Source of the DNA: Deltaproteobacteria bacterium
GTDB lineage: Bacteria; Desulfobacterota; Desulfarculia; Desulfarculales; Desulfarculaceae
Direction: 5' to 3'
Length of the DNA: 47,053 bases
NCBI GenBank assembly: GCA_020444205.1
Contig: JAHLLJ010000015.1
Location: 1 to 47,053 of the forward strand
Shown piece by piece: positions 34,514 through 43,637 of the stretch. A program made the position numbers and the translations under genes. The first letter of the stretch is position 1; each line of letters begins with the position of its first letter. The notes beneath the pieces are model-generated. The model did no database searches and had not been told where the DNA came from. It was given only the letters and a program-made list of their open reading frames with translations.

Positions 34514-35668
34514 TTATTGTCTTAAAAGCTCTCGCGCGATAATCATTTTTTGGATTTCCGAGGTCCCTCCGCCTATCTCCACCAATTTGGCATCGCGCAT
34601 GTAGCGCTCCACGGGATACTCGCGCATGTATCCGTAGCCACCGTGAATCTGTATGGCGTCAAGGGCCGCCTGAGTAGCCATGGACGAGGCGTAATATTTG
34701 GCTATGGAGGCTTCCTTGGTCAGGCCGAGCCCCTGGTCGATGAGCGGGCAAAGCGAATAAGTGTAGTGCCGGGCCAGCTCCAGGCGGGCGGCCATCTCCG
34801 CCAGCATGTTCCTAACTAATTGAAAGTCGCTTATGGGCTTGCCGAACTGCTTGCGCTGCTTGGCGTACTTGACCGACTCCTCCAGGCAGGCCTGCATTAT
34901 GCCCACGCTGGTGATCGCTCCCAGCACGCGTTCTTCGTCCAAGGTCTCGAACAGGATGGGAAAGCCTTGGCCCTCGGCGCCCATGATTTGCTTTTCAGAC
35001 ACCTCCACGTTGTCCAAGAACACCTCGCCGGTGGGCGAGCAGCGCATGCCCATTTTCTCGAAAGGCTGACCCGTGGAAATTCCCTGCATGTCCCGCTCCA
35101 GGATAAACAGGGTGCCGCCGCCAGCGCCTGTGGTCCCGTGTTGCCGAGCCACCACCAAAAAGTACTTAGCCAAGGGAGCGTTGGTGATGAAGGTCTTGGA
35201 TCCATTCAACACGTAGGCCGCGCCTTTTTTGATGTAGGTAGTTTTAATGGCCAGGGCGTCGGAGCCTGCCTCCGGCTCGGTCAGGCAGAAGGCGGCCAGC
35301 TGTTCACCGTTGAGTACCGGCGGTATGTAAGTGGTCTTTTGCTTTTCGCTGCCGTACTTGGAGATGAAGTAGCAGAAGTTGGTGGTGCACATGTTCACCG
35401 ACATGCCGAACCCGGCGGCCACCCGGCAGAACTCCTCCTTGATCAGGGCGTTGGTCAGCAGGTCTGCCCCGCCGCCGCCATATTCCACCGGAGAGGTGGA
35501 GCCGATCAGGCCGTTGCGGCCCGCCTCCCGGTAGGCCTCCAGGGGGAAACGTTCTTGCTCGTCGAGCTCTCTGGCGATGGGGGCCAACTCCTTTTCCGCG
35601 AACCTGCGCGCCGTTTCGCGAACCATGCGGTGCTCTTCGGAGAGCAAGACATCCCAAATATTTTTCAC
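34514..35668 (-). CDS. acyl-CoA dehydrogenase, isovaleryl-CoA dehydrogenase-like type
   Basis: 384 residues with the family landmarks [11 protein letters not shown] (about 128-138), [11 protein letters not shown] (about 154-164), [14 protein letters not shown] and [14 protein letters not shown]. At the position where most short-chain enzymes carry the catalytic Glu (YEGT), it has [10 protein letters not shown]. Instead it has Glu in LDEERVLGA (about E246), the place of the catalytic base in isovaleryl-CoA dehydrogenase. That points to a branched acyl-CoA substrate. It starts with GTG 35668 behind GGAGG. It is the last gene of the nine-gene TRAP/catabolic operon and should introduce the alpha,beta double bond before the MaoC hydratase acts. 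Confidence 0.88.
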   Translation of the reverse strand: MKNIWDVLLSEEHRMVRETARRFAEKELAPIARELDEQERFPLEAYREAGRNGLIGSTSPVEYGGGGADLLTNALIKEEFCRVAAGFGMSVNMCTTNFCYFISKYGSEKQKTTYIPPVLNGEQLAAFCLTEPEAGSDALAIKTTYIKKGAAYVLNGSKTFITNAPLAKYFLVVARQHGTTGAGGGTLFILERDMQGISTGQPFEKMGMRCSPTGEVFLDNVEVSEKQIMGAEGQGFPILFETLDEERVLGAITSVGIMQACLEESVKYAKQRKQFGKPISDFQLVRNMLAEMAARLELARHYTYSLCPLIDQGLGLTKEASIAKYYASSMATQAALDAIQIHGGYGYMREYPVERYMRDAKLVEIGGGTSEIQKMIIARELLRQ

Positions 35669-35683
35669 AGCCGATCCTCCTGA

Positions 35684-36139
35684 TTATTCTTCGCCGGAGT
35701 CTTTCCGTAGCATGAGCACGGTGGTAGTGCCGCTTTGCACCACTTGGTACCGTTGGTTGATCACCTCTTTTTCAAAGGTCAGAACTCCGCGGTCGGCCTG
35801 GGAGGTCTCGCGCAGCTCCTTGACCCGCTGCACCACATGAATGGTGTCGCCGATCTTGATGGGGTGATGAAATTGCCAGGTCATGCCCAGAAAGGCCACC
35901 AAGGTGCCCTCCAGGGTGCCCAGCTGTTGTGAAAGGCCGGCGTGGATCACCAAGCCCAGCATGCCATGGGCGATGCGTTCTCCGAACTGGCTCTGGGCAG
36001 CGAATTCAGCGTCGGTGTGCAAAGGGTTGGTGTCCCAGGACAGGGCCGCGAAATTCACGATATCCGCTTCGGTAACCGTCCTGGCCTTGGTTACGAACTC
36101 CTGGCCCACCTCGAAGTCGTCAAAATACATTGGATTCAT
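35684..36139 (-). CDS. MaoC-type enoyl-CoA hydratase
   Basis: 151 residues, a single hot-dog domain. The catalytic hydratase-2 pattern is visible: the Asp/His pair in SWDTNPLHTD (about 34-43) and the RIAHGML helix. ATG 36139 follows GAAAGAGG; an alternative ATG lies three codons on. It should add water to the enoyl-CoA made by the neighbouring acyl-CoA dehydrogenase. It lies between that gene (15 bp) and the CoA-ligase gene (54 bp) in one transcription unit. The operon has no 3-hydroxyacyl-CoA dehydrogenase to follow it, which matters for the type of cleavage expected next. Confidence 0.85.
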   Translation of the reverse strand: MNPMYFDDFEVGQEFVTKARTVTEADIVNFAALSWDTNPLHTDAEFAAQSQFGERIAHGMLGLVIHAGLSQQLGTLEGTLVAFLGMTWQFHHPIKIGDTIHVVQRVKELRETSQADRGVLTFEKEVINQRYQVVQSGTTTVLMLRKDSGEE

Positions 36140-36193
36140 CTTAGGCCTCTTTCAAAAATGCCTTTTCTCACGCGGCCGATGCCTTGCCGTTGC

Positions 36194-37729
36194 TCAGCTT
36201 TCCTTGAATAACTCGCGGAGCTCCCTTTTTAGAACCTTCCCGCCGAAAGTGGTTTTGGGGAGGGCGTCTACGTAACGGATCATGGAGGGTTTCTTGTATC
36301 CGGCCAGGTGCTCGGCGCAGTGCGCCTGGAGGGCCTGGTCGTTCTGGCGGGCGCCTGGTTGAGCCACGATCACCGCGCACACCGCCTCGCCCCAACGAGG
36401 GTGGGGCAACCCTATTACGGCTACGTCGCGTACCAAGGGATGCTTGAGCAGAACCTCTTCTACCTCGCGGGAGTACACGTTCAGCCCGCCGGTTTTGATC
36501 ATGTCCTTGAGCCGGTCCACTACATACAAATAGCCCTTGGCGTCGAAACGTCCCAGGTCCCCGGTGTGCAGCCAGCCGCCGCGCAAGGCGGTCTTGGTCT
36601 CCTGAGGGGCGTTGTAATATCCCTTGAACACGCTGGGGCCCTGCACGATGATCTCGCCGGGCTCACCCGGGGGCTGCTCCATGCCAAAGGCGTCCACCAC
36701 CCGCACCTCGGTGCACATATAGCCCCGGCCCACGCTGCCGGGGTCCTCCGGCTCGTCCCAAGGCTTGAGCACCGTCACCGCCGGGGAGGCCTCGGTAAGG
36801 GCGTAAGAGCTGTAGTAGGCCCCATTGGGCCACAACCTGGTTTCTATTTCCCGCTTTTCTTCAGGCTCCAAAATCCCGTGGGTGTTGAGCCAGCGGCGCA
36901 TGGAACTGGTGTCGCGGGGCTTGCGCTTTATGGCCTCCAAAAGCATCCGGTAGATAGTGGGGTTGCCCACCACAAAGGTGGTGTGCTCGCGTTCCACCAC
37001 ATCCAGGAAGTGGTCAGGGTCAAAGGACTTGCTGCCGATGAAGGTGCCCCCCGCATACATAAAGGCCAGAAAGCGGCTCAAAGAGGCAACATGATACATC
37101 TGCATGGGATAGAAGATGCGCTCGTCCGGAGCTGGGCTGTGGTTCTCGGTGGTCACCGAGATAATGTTCCACAATATGCTCTTGTGGGTCAGCACCGCGC
37201 CCTTGGGTCGGCCGGTGGTGCCGCCGGTGAACAAAATGAACGACTCGTCATCCTCATTCACCACCTGGGGCAGTTCGTCATCGCTCGCGTCTATCAACAG
37301 CTCGCCGTAATCACGGGCAAAGGACGGAGCCGGGCCGCCGAAGGACACCAAGGTCTTCATTCCGGGCAGCCGGTCGCGCAACTCCTCGGCCAAACCCTGG
37401 TAAGAGACGTCGAAGACAAGGGCCGTGCATTGGGTGAGCTCAGCCATGCGGCAGACGTCTTCCGCCGTGCCCCGGGAATCCAGGGGCACCGATACCAACC
37501 CGCGTTTCAGGTTGCCCAGGATCACCTGCATCAGACTAAGGCAGTTGTCCGAAAGGGTGGCCACGTGAGTGCCCTTGGCCAGGCCCAATCCCTCCAGGGC
37601 GTTGCCCCAGCGATTGACCGAGGCGCTCATCTGGGCATAAGTGGCGCTGGCCTGATCGTCGATGCAGGCCACCTTATTGGGAAACTTGCGGGCCGAGCGC
37701 TCAAAGGCCTCGCCTAAGGTCATTTCCAT
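36194..37729 (-). CDS. AMP-dependent acyl-CoA ligase
   Basis: 511 residues of the class I adenylate-forming family. The phosphate loop FTGGTTGRPKG lies at about 167-177, YALTEASPAV in the middle, LHTGDLGRFDAKG and DRLKDMIKTGGLNVYSREVE near residue 410, and the C-terminal catalytic Lys in GGKVLKREL. It should activate the acid imported by the TRAP transporter. ATG 37729 follows GAGAGGA. It differs clearly from the ligase at 18099, so the two serve different acids. Confidence 0.88.
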   Translation of the reverse strand: MEMTLGEAFERSARKFPNKVACIDDQASATYAQMSASVNRWGNALEGLGLAKGTHVATLSDNCLSLMQVILGNLKRGLVSVPLDSRGTAEDVCRMAELTQCTALVFDVSYQGLAEELRDRLPGMKTLVSFGGPAPSFARDYGELLIDASDDELPQVVNEDDESFILFTGGTTGRPKGAVLTHKSILWNIISVTTENHSPAPDERIFYPMQMYHVASLSRFLAFMYAGGTFIGSKSFDPDHFLDVVEREHTTFVVGNPTIYRMLLEAIKRKPRDTSSMRRWLNTHGILEPEEKREIETRLWPNGAYYSSYALTEASPAVTVLKPWDEPEDPGSVGRGYMCTEVRVVDAFGMEQPPGEPGEIIVQGPSVFKGYYNAPQETKTALRGGWLHTGDLGRFDAKGYLYVVDRLKDMIKTGGLNVYSREVEEVLLKHPLVRDVAVIGLPHPRWGEAVCAVIVAQPGARQNDQALQAHCAEHLAGYKKPSMIRYVDALPKTTFGGKVLKRELRELFKES

Positions 37730-37788
37730 GAGATCGGTCCTCTCATACGCCCTGGCCGGTCCGGGGGACCGGCCTGAAACAGGACTGG

Positions 37789-38631
37789 CTATGCTTTATT
37801 GAGCAGGGGCAGCATCTCGCGGGCCTGGTCCACGGTGGCCGGCTCCAGACCCAGCTCATGGGCGATGCGCACCGCTTTCTCCACCAGCTCGGCGTTGCTT
37901 TTGGCCGGCACTCCCTTGGCCAGATACACGTTGTCCTCAAAGCCCACCCTTAGGCCGCCGCCCAGAAGCAGGGCACCGGTGCCCAGGGGGAACTGGTGAC
38001 GGCCGATGCCTATAGCCTGCCAGGAGTAGCTGGGGTCCAGGGCCTCGGTGAGCAGGACCAAGTTCTTGAGGCTGGCCGGGATGCCACCCAACACTCCCAG
38101 CACGAAGCTGACCCTGAAGGGCGGCTCCAGCAGGCCCGGCTTGCGTATCCAGTGCTCCATGTTCTGGATCATGGAAAGGTCGTAAACCTCGAACTCGGGC
38201 ATGACCCCCCATTCACGCATACGCCTGGCGTAAAGCTCCATGGTGTCCGGGGTGTTGGGGAACAAGGCCCGTCCAAAGTTCATGGATCCGGCGTTGAGCG
38301 AGGCCGAATCAGGGCGCAGTTCTTCCACCGGTTTGAGGCGGTCCTCCACGCTGAGCCCCAGGGTGGTGGCTCCGCCGCCGGTGGTGATTTGAGTAATGAT
38401 GGGGCAGGCGTCGCGCACCGCGGCCAGGTAGTCGCGAAACACCGCCAGCTCCGAGGTGGGTTGGCCGGTATCCGGGTTGCGGGCGTGCAGATGCACCACC
38501 GAAGCACCCGCCTCGTAGGAGCGCTTGGTTTCCGCGGCCACCTCCTCAGCGGTGTAGGGGATGTTGGGGTTGTCCTCGCGGGTGGGGATGCTGCCCGTGG
38601 GGGCTACGGTAATGATCACTTTGTTGCTCAT
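37789..38631 (-). CDS. BKACE-family beta-keto acid cleavage enzyme (DUF849)
   Basis: 280 residues. The family's zinc-binding VVHLHARNPDTG (H47, H49) follows the start VIITVAPTGS. QITTGGGATT and the later FEVYD, SFVLG and AIGIGRHQFPLG segments also match. Known members (first 3-keto-5-aminohexanoate cleavage enzyme, Kce) condense a beta-keto acid with acetyl-CoA and release acetoacetate plus a new acyl-CoA. The substrate range of the family is wide and mostly unassigned. Here it lies between the DUF35 and CoA-ligase genes, so it may process a beta-keto acid arising in the same pathway or supply the CoA ester without ATP. Confidence 0.87.
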   Translation of the reverse strand: MSNKVIITVAPTGSIPTREDNPNIPYTAEEVAAETKRSYEAGASVVHLHARNPDTGQPTSELAVFRDYLAAVRDACPIITQITTGGGATTLGLSVEDRLKPVEELRPDSASLNAGSMNFGRALFPNTPDTMELYARRMREWGVMPEFEVYDLSMIQNMEHWIRKPGLLEPPFRVSFVLGVLGGIPASLKNLVLLTEALDPSYSWQAIGIGRHQFPLGTGALLLGGGLRVGFEDNVYLAKGVPAKSNAELVEKAVRIAHELGLEPATVDQAREMLPLLNKA

Positions 38632-38673
38632 AACGACGGCTCTCTCTCAAAGGCGGCAAAGGCCGCGGGCCCA

Positions 38674-39219
38674 CTAATCCAGGGGCTTGAAGTAAACATC
38701 GGTGATGGCACCCAGCCTGAGGTCGCGGTAAACCGCAATGACCTTGGTGCCCACCTTGACCTTGGCCACGTCGTCCACCTCCATGTTGGTCATCAGCAGG
38801 GAGTCGGAGCCGTCGGGCTTTACGTAGGCGCAGACAAAGGGCACTTTTTTTATGAAGCTGCTGGTGGTGTAGTATTGCACGGTGCAAGCCTCGATGGTGC
38901 CGGTGCCGGGCAGCTTCACCCATTGGGTAGGCTGGTAGCAGGTATGGCAGTGGCCGCGCGGCGGGCAATAGGTCTTGCCGCACTCAGGACACCGGGAGCC
39001 GTACAGGGCCTTGTTTTCCCTGAGTTCGCGGAAAAAGCGCGACTGCTGGCCATAGGTGTACTTGAAGATCACTTCCATCTTATCGGGGATTTCCAGCGGC
39101 GCGTCCATGGGGATGTTGCCCTTTAGCTCCTCATCGAACTCGCGCCGCAAGAACTCCACGGGAATGCCGTATTTTTCGTGCTGATAGCTGTACCAGGCTT
39201 CTCTTTCGTTGCGGTTCAT
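38674..39219 (-). CDS. zinc-ribbon/OB-fold acyl-CoA-associated protein (DUF35)
   Basis: 181 residues. The zinc ribbon CPEC-x10-CHTC (C77, C80, C91, C94) is followed by an OB-fold (about 105-175). Such DUF35 proteins act as obligate partners of thiolase-fold enzymes, for example in archaeal HMG-CoA synthase/thiolase complexes and with the steroid side-chain aldolase Ltp2. Residues 1-65 are an N-terminal helical extension. ATG 39219 behind GAAAGG is chosen; the longer frame runs back into the thiolase gene. The thiolase-like gene ends 7 bp upstream, so the two are almost certainly one complex. Confidence 0.85.
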   Translation of the reverse strand: MNRNEREAWYSYQHEKYGIPVEFLRREFDEELKGNIPMDAPLEIPDKMEVIFKYTYGQQSRFFRELRENKALYGSRCPECGKTYCPPRGHCHTCYQPTQWVKLPGTGTIEACTVQYYTTSSFIKKVPFVCAYVKPDGSDSLLMTNMEVDDVAKVKVGTKVIAVYRDLRLGAITDVYFKPLD

Positions 39220-39226
39220 TGGCTGC

Positions 39227-40417
39227 CTACCTTTCCAAAACCAGGCAAATACTCCAGGTGCACAAGGTCCCTCCGATGCTTTGCACCAGGCCCCGGCGGG
39301 CGTCCGGGCGTTGCCGCTCTCCGGCCTCACCCCTGAGGTGTTTGCACACTTCATAGGTCTGCATGATGCCGGTGGCCCCTACCGCGTGTCCGCAGCCGAT
39401 GAGCCCGCCGCTGAGGTTCACCGGCAAGCGGCCCTCGGGCAACACCGTGCCGTCGTCGATGAGGTCCCCGCCGCGGCCCTCCTCGCAGAAAAAGCAGTCC
39501 TCATAGGCCATGATCTCGGTGCCGGTGAAGGCGTCGTGCAGCTCGGCCAGGTCCAACTCCTCCAGCGGGTTGGTGATGCCCGCCATCTCATAGGCTTGCT
39601 TGGCGGCCAGTCGCGACGACTCGAAGGTATGGATGTTGGGCCGGTTGCCGGGCATCACGTAATCCACCGAGGCGCCCAGGCCGCTGATCCAGATGGGATT
39701 TTCGCAGATACTTTTGGCCACCTTTTTGGAGGCCAGGATCACCGCCGAGGCTCCCTCGGTGTACAGGCAATTGTCGTAGAACTTGAAGGGCTCCACGATC
39801 ATGCGTGAATCCAGCACGTCCTGCACGGTAAGGACCTTGGGCGATTGGGCCACCGGGTTTTTGGTGGCGTTAAAGTGGTTTTTCACCGAAACCTTGGCCA
39901 TCTGCTCCTCGGTGGGGTTGCCGTACTTGTCGCGATGAGCCACCACGGCCAGGGCGAAACCCGAGGCCGCGGTGCGCCCGGCCGGGTTGTCGTAGGTCAT
40001 ATCCGCGGTGTAGAGGATGGCCCGCAGCACCTCCGGGGTGGCCATCTGCAACTCATAGTTGTAGGTGTCGGCGCATTTTTCCACGCCCAGCACCAGGCAG
40101 ACGTCCTGCAAACCGCTGGCTACCTCCTGGTAACCGATGCGCAAAGCGGCCCCGCCGGTGGCCCCGCCGGAGTTGACCCTGACCATGGGCTTGAGCCCCA
40201 GGCCCAGATAATCGTGCACAAAGGCGTCGGGTTGGTATTGGCGCTGGAAAAAATCGTTGTAGATTCCATACACCGCGCTGTCCACCCGGTCCTTGCCGAT
40301 GCCCGCATCCTCAAAGGCCATCTTGGCCGCGTCAAAAGCCAGCTCATAGTAGGTCTTGTCCAGCCACCTGGACTTAAATTTCGTGGTTCCGATACCCACG
40401 ATGGCTACGTCTCTCAT
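39227..40417 (-). CDS. thiolase-fold protein lacking both thiolase cysteines, probable aldolase-type
   Basis: 396 residues of the SCP-x/thiolase-like group that pairs with DUF35 proteins. At the nucleophile position of thiolases (CATGG-type motif) it reads NSGGATGG, with Gly at residue 85. The ELHDAFTGTE motif (about 292-301) has Ala where SCP2 thiolases have the second Cys. The His of GCGHAVGATG (H344) is kept. Ltp2-type retro-aldolases are known to use this fold without the thiolase cysteines, so a C-C cleavage of a 3-hydroxyacyl-CoA to a carbonyl compound plus a shorter acyl-CoA is more likely than thiolysis. GGAGGAG precedes ATG 40417. A non-catalytic scaffold is the main alternative. Confidence 0.8.
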   Translation of the reverse strand: MRDVAIVGIGTTKFKSRWLDKTYYELAFDAAKMAFEDAGIGKDRVDSAVYGIYNDFFQRQYQPDAFVHDYLGLGLKPMVRVNSGGATGGAALRIGYQEVASGLQDVCLVLGVEKCADTYNYELQMATPEVLRAILYTADMTYDNPAGRTAASGFALAVVAHRDKYGNPTEEQMAKVSVKNHFNATKNPVAQSPKVLTVQDVLDSRMIVEPFKFYDNCLYTEGASAVILASKKVAKSICENPIWISGLGASVDYVMPGNRPNIHTFESSRLAAKQAYEMAGITNPLEELDLAELHDAFTGTEIMAYEDCFFCEEGRGGDLIDDGTVLPEGRLPVNLSGGLIGCGHAVGATGIMQTYEVCKHLRGEAGERQRPDARRGLVQSIGGTLCTWSICLVLER

Positions 40418-40497
40418 GTCTCCTCCACTAAAACCTTTGCTGCGATTGCTCTAAAAACCCGGTTCAATCCATCCGCTCCGCCTTCAGCTGCAGCCGC

Positions 40498-41802
40498 TTA
40501 GTTCATGAAATTGGGTAGGAATAACGCGATATCTGGAAACAGGGTCACGATGAGCAGGCACAGGGCCTGCAAAATTACAAAGGGGATGATCGAGCGGTAT
40601 ATATCGTTGATGGTTACGTCCTTGGGCACCACCGCCTTCATGATGAACAGGTTGAAGCCAAAGGGTGGGGTGATATAGGCCATCTCCATGTTGATGGTGA
40701 ACACGACGCCGAACCACACCGGATCGAAGCCAAGCTCGATAATCAGGGGCACGAATATGGGGGTGGTGAGCATGATGATGCCCGCGGGGTCCAGGAACAT
40801 GCCCAGCACGAAAAAGCATATTTGGATGCCGACGAAGATCCACCACTTGGAGAGTTCCAGCCCCAGAATGGTGTCCTTGATCAGCCCCGACACTCCGGCA
40901 TAGGCCAGAACGTGGGTGAAGGCCACTGCCCCGATGACGATCCACAACACCATGGCGGTTAAGCTGAAGGTGGAGGACAGGGCGTCTTTCAGGCTGGTCC
41001 AAGAGAGCCTGCGCTGCACCGCCGCGCAGATCAGGGAGCCCACGGCTCCGATGCCCGCAGCCTCGGTGGGAGTGGCCGCGCCGGTGTAGATGACCCCCAG
41101 CACCACGATGATCAATGCGGCGGGCAGGACGATGCCCTTGAGGGCAAAAAGCTTTTCCCTGAAGGAGAACAGCTCCTCCACCGGCGGCCCCAGCTTGGAA
41201 TTGAGGGCGCTGCGCACCAGGATGTAGACGCAAAAGATCAAGGCCAGCAAGATGCCGGGGATCAGACCGCCCATGAACAGCTTGCCCACCGAGACCTCGG
41301 CCATGGTCCCGTAGATGATCATGATGATGCTGGGCGGGATGAGGATGCCCAAGGCGCCGCCGGCGGAGATGCAACCGGTGGCTATGTTCTTGTCATAGTT
41401 CCGCTTGAGCATGGCCGGCAGGGCGATGAGCCCCATGCTCACCGTGGCCACCGAGCTGATGCCCGCCATGGCCGCGAAAATGGCGCAAATGAGGACGGTG
41501 CCGGCGGCCAGCCCGCCGGGCAGGCGGCCCATCCACACATGGATCATGTGATATAGCTCGTCGGCCAAATTCGAGGTCCGCAAAACATTGGCCATCAATA
41601 TGAACAGGGGAACCGCGGTAAGGATGGAGTTGGTGCCTTCGGAGTAGGCGGTCTGGGCCAACATGTACATGCCCTTGGCGCCCCAGATGTAGATGACTCC
41701 CAGAACCGCGATGCCGCCCAGGGAAAAGGCCACGGGCAGCCCCAATATGAGAAACAGCAACAGCAGGCCGGTGATAACGACGGTAAAAAGCGCTGTGTCC
41801 AT
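40498..41802 (-). CDS. dctM: TRAP transporter large membrane subunit DctM
   Basis: 434 residues with about 12 membrane segments and the DctM landmarks GLPVAFSLGG near the N-terminus, SVATVSMGLIALPAM, GALGILIPPSI, TPTEAAGIGAVG and PPFGFNLFIMKA. It is the ion-driven carrier subunit of a tripartite ATP-independent periplasmic transporter. It starts 8 bp after dctQ ends and is followed by the thiolase-like gene after about 80 bp. Confidence 0.92.
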   Translation of the reverse strand: MDTALFTVVITGLLLLFLILGLPVAFSLGGIAVLGVIYIWGAKGMYMLAQTAYSEGTNSILTAVPLFILMANVLRTSNLADELYHMIHVWMGRLPGGLAAGTVLICAIFAAMAGISSVATVSMGLIALPAMLKRNYDKNIATGCISAGGALGILIPPSIIMIIYGTMAEVSVGKLFMGGLIPGILLALIFCVYILVRSALNSKLGPPVEELFSFREKLFALKGIVLPAALIIVVLGVIYTGAATPTEAAGIGAVGSLICAAVQRRLSWTSLKDALSSTFSLTAMVLWIVIGAVAFTHVLAYAGVSGLIKDTILGLELSKWWIFVGIQICFFVLGMFLDPAGIIMLTTPIFVPLIIELGFDPVWFGVVFTINMEMAYITPPFGFNLFIMKAVVPKDVTINDIYRSIIPFVILQALCLLIVTLFPDIALFLPNFMN

Positions 41803-41810
41803 GGGTTCCG

Positions 41811-42386
41811 CTATTCAAAAAAGGATTTACTAAGCCCCAGCTCTTCCAACAGGCCCGGCAGGTCGGAGCTGGGGTGTTTGAGGATGAGCAGGTTTTTCAG
41901 GCTTCGGGAAACGATCTGCAGCAGGAGCAACAGCGCGCCCAAGGGCACCATGAACATGGATGGCCAAAGCGGCATTTCCAGGATGGTGTTGGAGAGCTTG
42001 TTTTTCACCAGGGCCTCGATAGCCATCTCGCCGCCCCACCAGATGATCACCACGCAAAACAAGGCGGCCAGCCACCAAGTCATCAGTTCCATCAGCGCTT
42101 TTTGCTTGTCGCTACGCAAACGGAAAAAGAAATCCACCCGCACGTGCTGGTCTACCAGCAGGCAATAGCTGCCGCCCAGCATGCTCATCAGACACAGCAA
42201 ATACTGGTTGGTTTCGTTTACCCAGTCGGTGGGGGAGTCCAACAAGTAGCGGCAAAAGACCTCCCAGCAGATGCTGAGCGCCATCACCACCACGGTGAGG
42301 GAAAATATCTTCTCCACCCACAATGTAAAGGTGTTTATGCTTCTGATTATTTGGGCGGTGGAACGCCTTGGGCTTGATCCGGTCAT
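41811..42386 (-). CDS. dctQ: TRAP transporter small membrane subunit DctQ
   Basis: 191 residues with four membrane segments, the usual DctQ topology, and the landmark FCRYLLDSPTDWVNETNQYL then DQHVRVDFFF. The C-terminal ~35 residues are a soluble tail, slightly longer than usual. It links the binding protein and DctM in the membrane. A hairpin separates it from dctP. Confidence 0.88.
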   Translation of the reverse strand: MTGSSPRRSTAQIIRSINTFTLWVEKIFSLTVVVMALSICWEVFCRYLLDSPTDWVNETNQYLLCLMSMLGGSYCLLVDQHVRVDFFFRLRSDKQKALMELMTWWLAALFCVVIIWWGGEMAIEALVKNKLSNTILEMPLWPSMFMVPLGALLLLLQIVSRSLKNLLILKHPSSDLPGLLEELGLSKSFFE

Positions 42387-42402
42387 GGCCCCTGCTCAAG
42401 TA

Positions 42403-42428
42403 CGGGACGGCCGCCGCGGGCCGCCCCG
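42403..42428 (-). other. GC-rich intercistronic hairpin between dctP and dctQ
   Basis: Ten-bp arms (42403-42412 and 42419-42428) with one mismatch and a 6-nt loop. As in the TTT operon, it sits directly after a binding-protein gene and lacks a T run, fitting an mRNA 3'-end stabiliser that raises binding-protein levels. Confidence 0.55.
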
Positions 42429-42439
42429 TTCGGATGGTT

Positions 42440-43459
42440 TTACAAAGCGCCTTTTTTCTGCAGGTAAGACTTCAGCAGCTCCACCAGTTGCTTGCTCAAG
42501 GGAGTGGCGCTGCCCACCTTGTCCCACAGCGGCATGCACATCTTGCGCAGCTTGAGTACGTCTGCCTGGGAGAGCTGCAGGACCTTTACGCCCTTGCCCT
42601 CGGCCGCCTTCAGGGCCGCCTGGTCCCACTGGGGGCTCTTGAGCGAGGAGGCGTGGAAGGTCTCCAGACCCGCCTTGTTGAGCGCTGCTTGCAACTCAGG
42701 GGGCAGGGACTTCCAGAAATCAAGGTTGAGGTACAGGCCGGTCATGGCCGGAGTGTGGAAGCCGGGCAGGATGGCGTACTTGATCACCTCGTAGAGCTTG
42801 TAGGTGCTCAAGGTGTAGTAGGGATAGACAACTCCGTCCACGGTGCCCCTTTGCAGGGACATGTAGATCTCCTTAGCGCTGAGGGAAACCGGGGAGGCGC
42901 CCAACAGCTTGACGATGGGGCCGTCCAAGCCCGGAGCCCGCATCTTTTGGCCCTTGAAGTCGGCCAGGCTGTTGACCGGAAAGTTGGTCATGCAGCCCAT
43001 GGTGCCGGCCATCACCGGGAACAGGTACTGCACGTTTTGCTTCTGGTTGGCCTTGCGCATCAGCTCGAGGAAGCCGCCGTTTACATACAGATCATAGGCC
43101 TCCTTGGGGTCACGCCAGGTGAAGGGCAGCCACTCGACCTTGCCCTCCTTCAGGGTGCCCCCGTAATAGATCAAAGCGGAAACCAGCCCCTCCACCATGC
43201 CTTTACTCACGGCGTCGTAGCCCTTTTTGGCGGACACCAACTGGCCGGGCCAAAAGAGTTTGATTTCAACCTGACCCTTGGTGTATTTTTCGGCCTTGGC
43301 TACGAATTGCTTAATCATTTGTGGTACATAGCTGGTTTCGGGGTAGATGCACTGGATGCGTAAAGTATAGGTTTTGGCCTGAACGGCCTCTGGCAAGCCC
43401 GCAACGGCCAGAGCCGCTACCATGGCTAGCAAACAAGCGACCTTAACCAACTTGGTCAT
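42440..43459 (-). CDS. dctP: TRAP transporter solute-binding protein DctP
   Basis: 339 residues. A signal peptide (cleavage near VQA-KT, residue 28) is followed by the DctP fold. The segment LADFKGQKMRAPG carries the conserved Arg that clamps a substrate carboxylate, and the preceding PVMAGTMGCMTNFPV and later PYYTLSTYKLYEV fit the family. It delivers an organic acid to DctQM in the periplasm. GGAGGAGGGAG precedes ATG 43459. It is the first gene of the nine-gene operon, so transport and catabolism of the same acid are likely linked. Confidence 0.92.
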   Translation of the reverse strand: MTKLVKVACLLAMVAALAVAGLPEAVQAKTYTLRIQCIYPETSYVPQMIKQFVAKAEKYTKGQVEIKLFWPGQLVSAKKGYDAVSKGMVEGLVSALIYYGGTLKEGKVEWLPFTWRDPKEAYDLYVNGGFLELMRKANQKQNVQYLFPVMAGTMGCMTNFPVNSLADFKGQKMRAPGLDGPIVKLLGASPVSLSAKEIYMSLQRGTVDGVVYPYYTLSTYKLYEVIKYAILPGFHTPAMTGLYLNLDFWKSLPPELQAALNKAGLETFHASSLKSPQWDQAALKAAEGKGVKVLQLSQADVLKLRKMCMPLWDKVGSATPLSKQLVELLKSYLQKKGAL

Positions 43460-43518
43460 GTCTCCCTCCTCCCATGGGATTCATAAATAAAATAAATTTA
43501 ATTGGTTATATGTTGTGC

Positions 43519-43544
43519 CGTTCTTTGTGGTTCAACAAAGAACG
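43519..43544. promoter_or_regulatory. perfect inverted repeat in the divergent control region
   Basis: CGTTCTTTGT (43519-43528) and ACAAAGAACG (43535-43544), 10-bp perfect arms with a 6-nt spacer, about 60 bp upstream of dctP. It could be an operator or a leader hairpin; no T run follows on the minus strand. Confidence 0.45.
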
Positions 43545-43637
43545 ACAAAAACCTTCGGGCCTGACGCCGCTCCCGGGTCAAGTTCGCCAGTGCTGTAATT
43601 TCCGTGGTTGTTCCGAGAGAAAAAGTTATGACATAAA

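Noticed and set aside
36308-37717. 469-codon plus-strand frame opposite the CoA ligase
   Set aside because: Antisense shadow; no ribosome-binding site or family features, and the ligase frame is complete.
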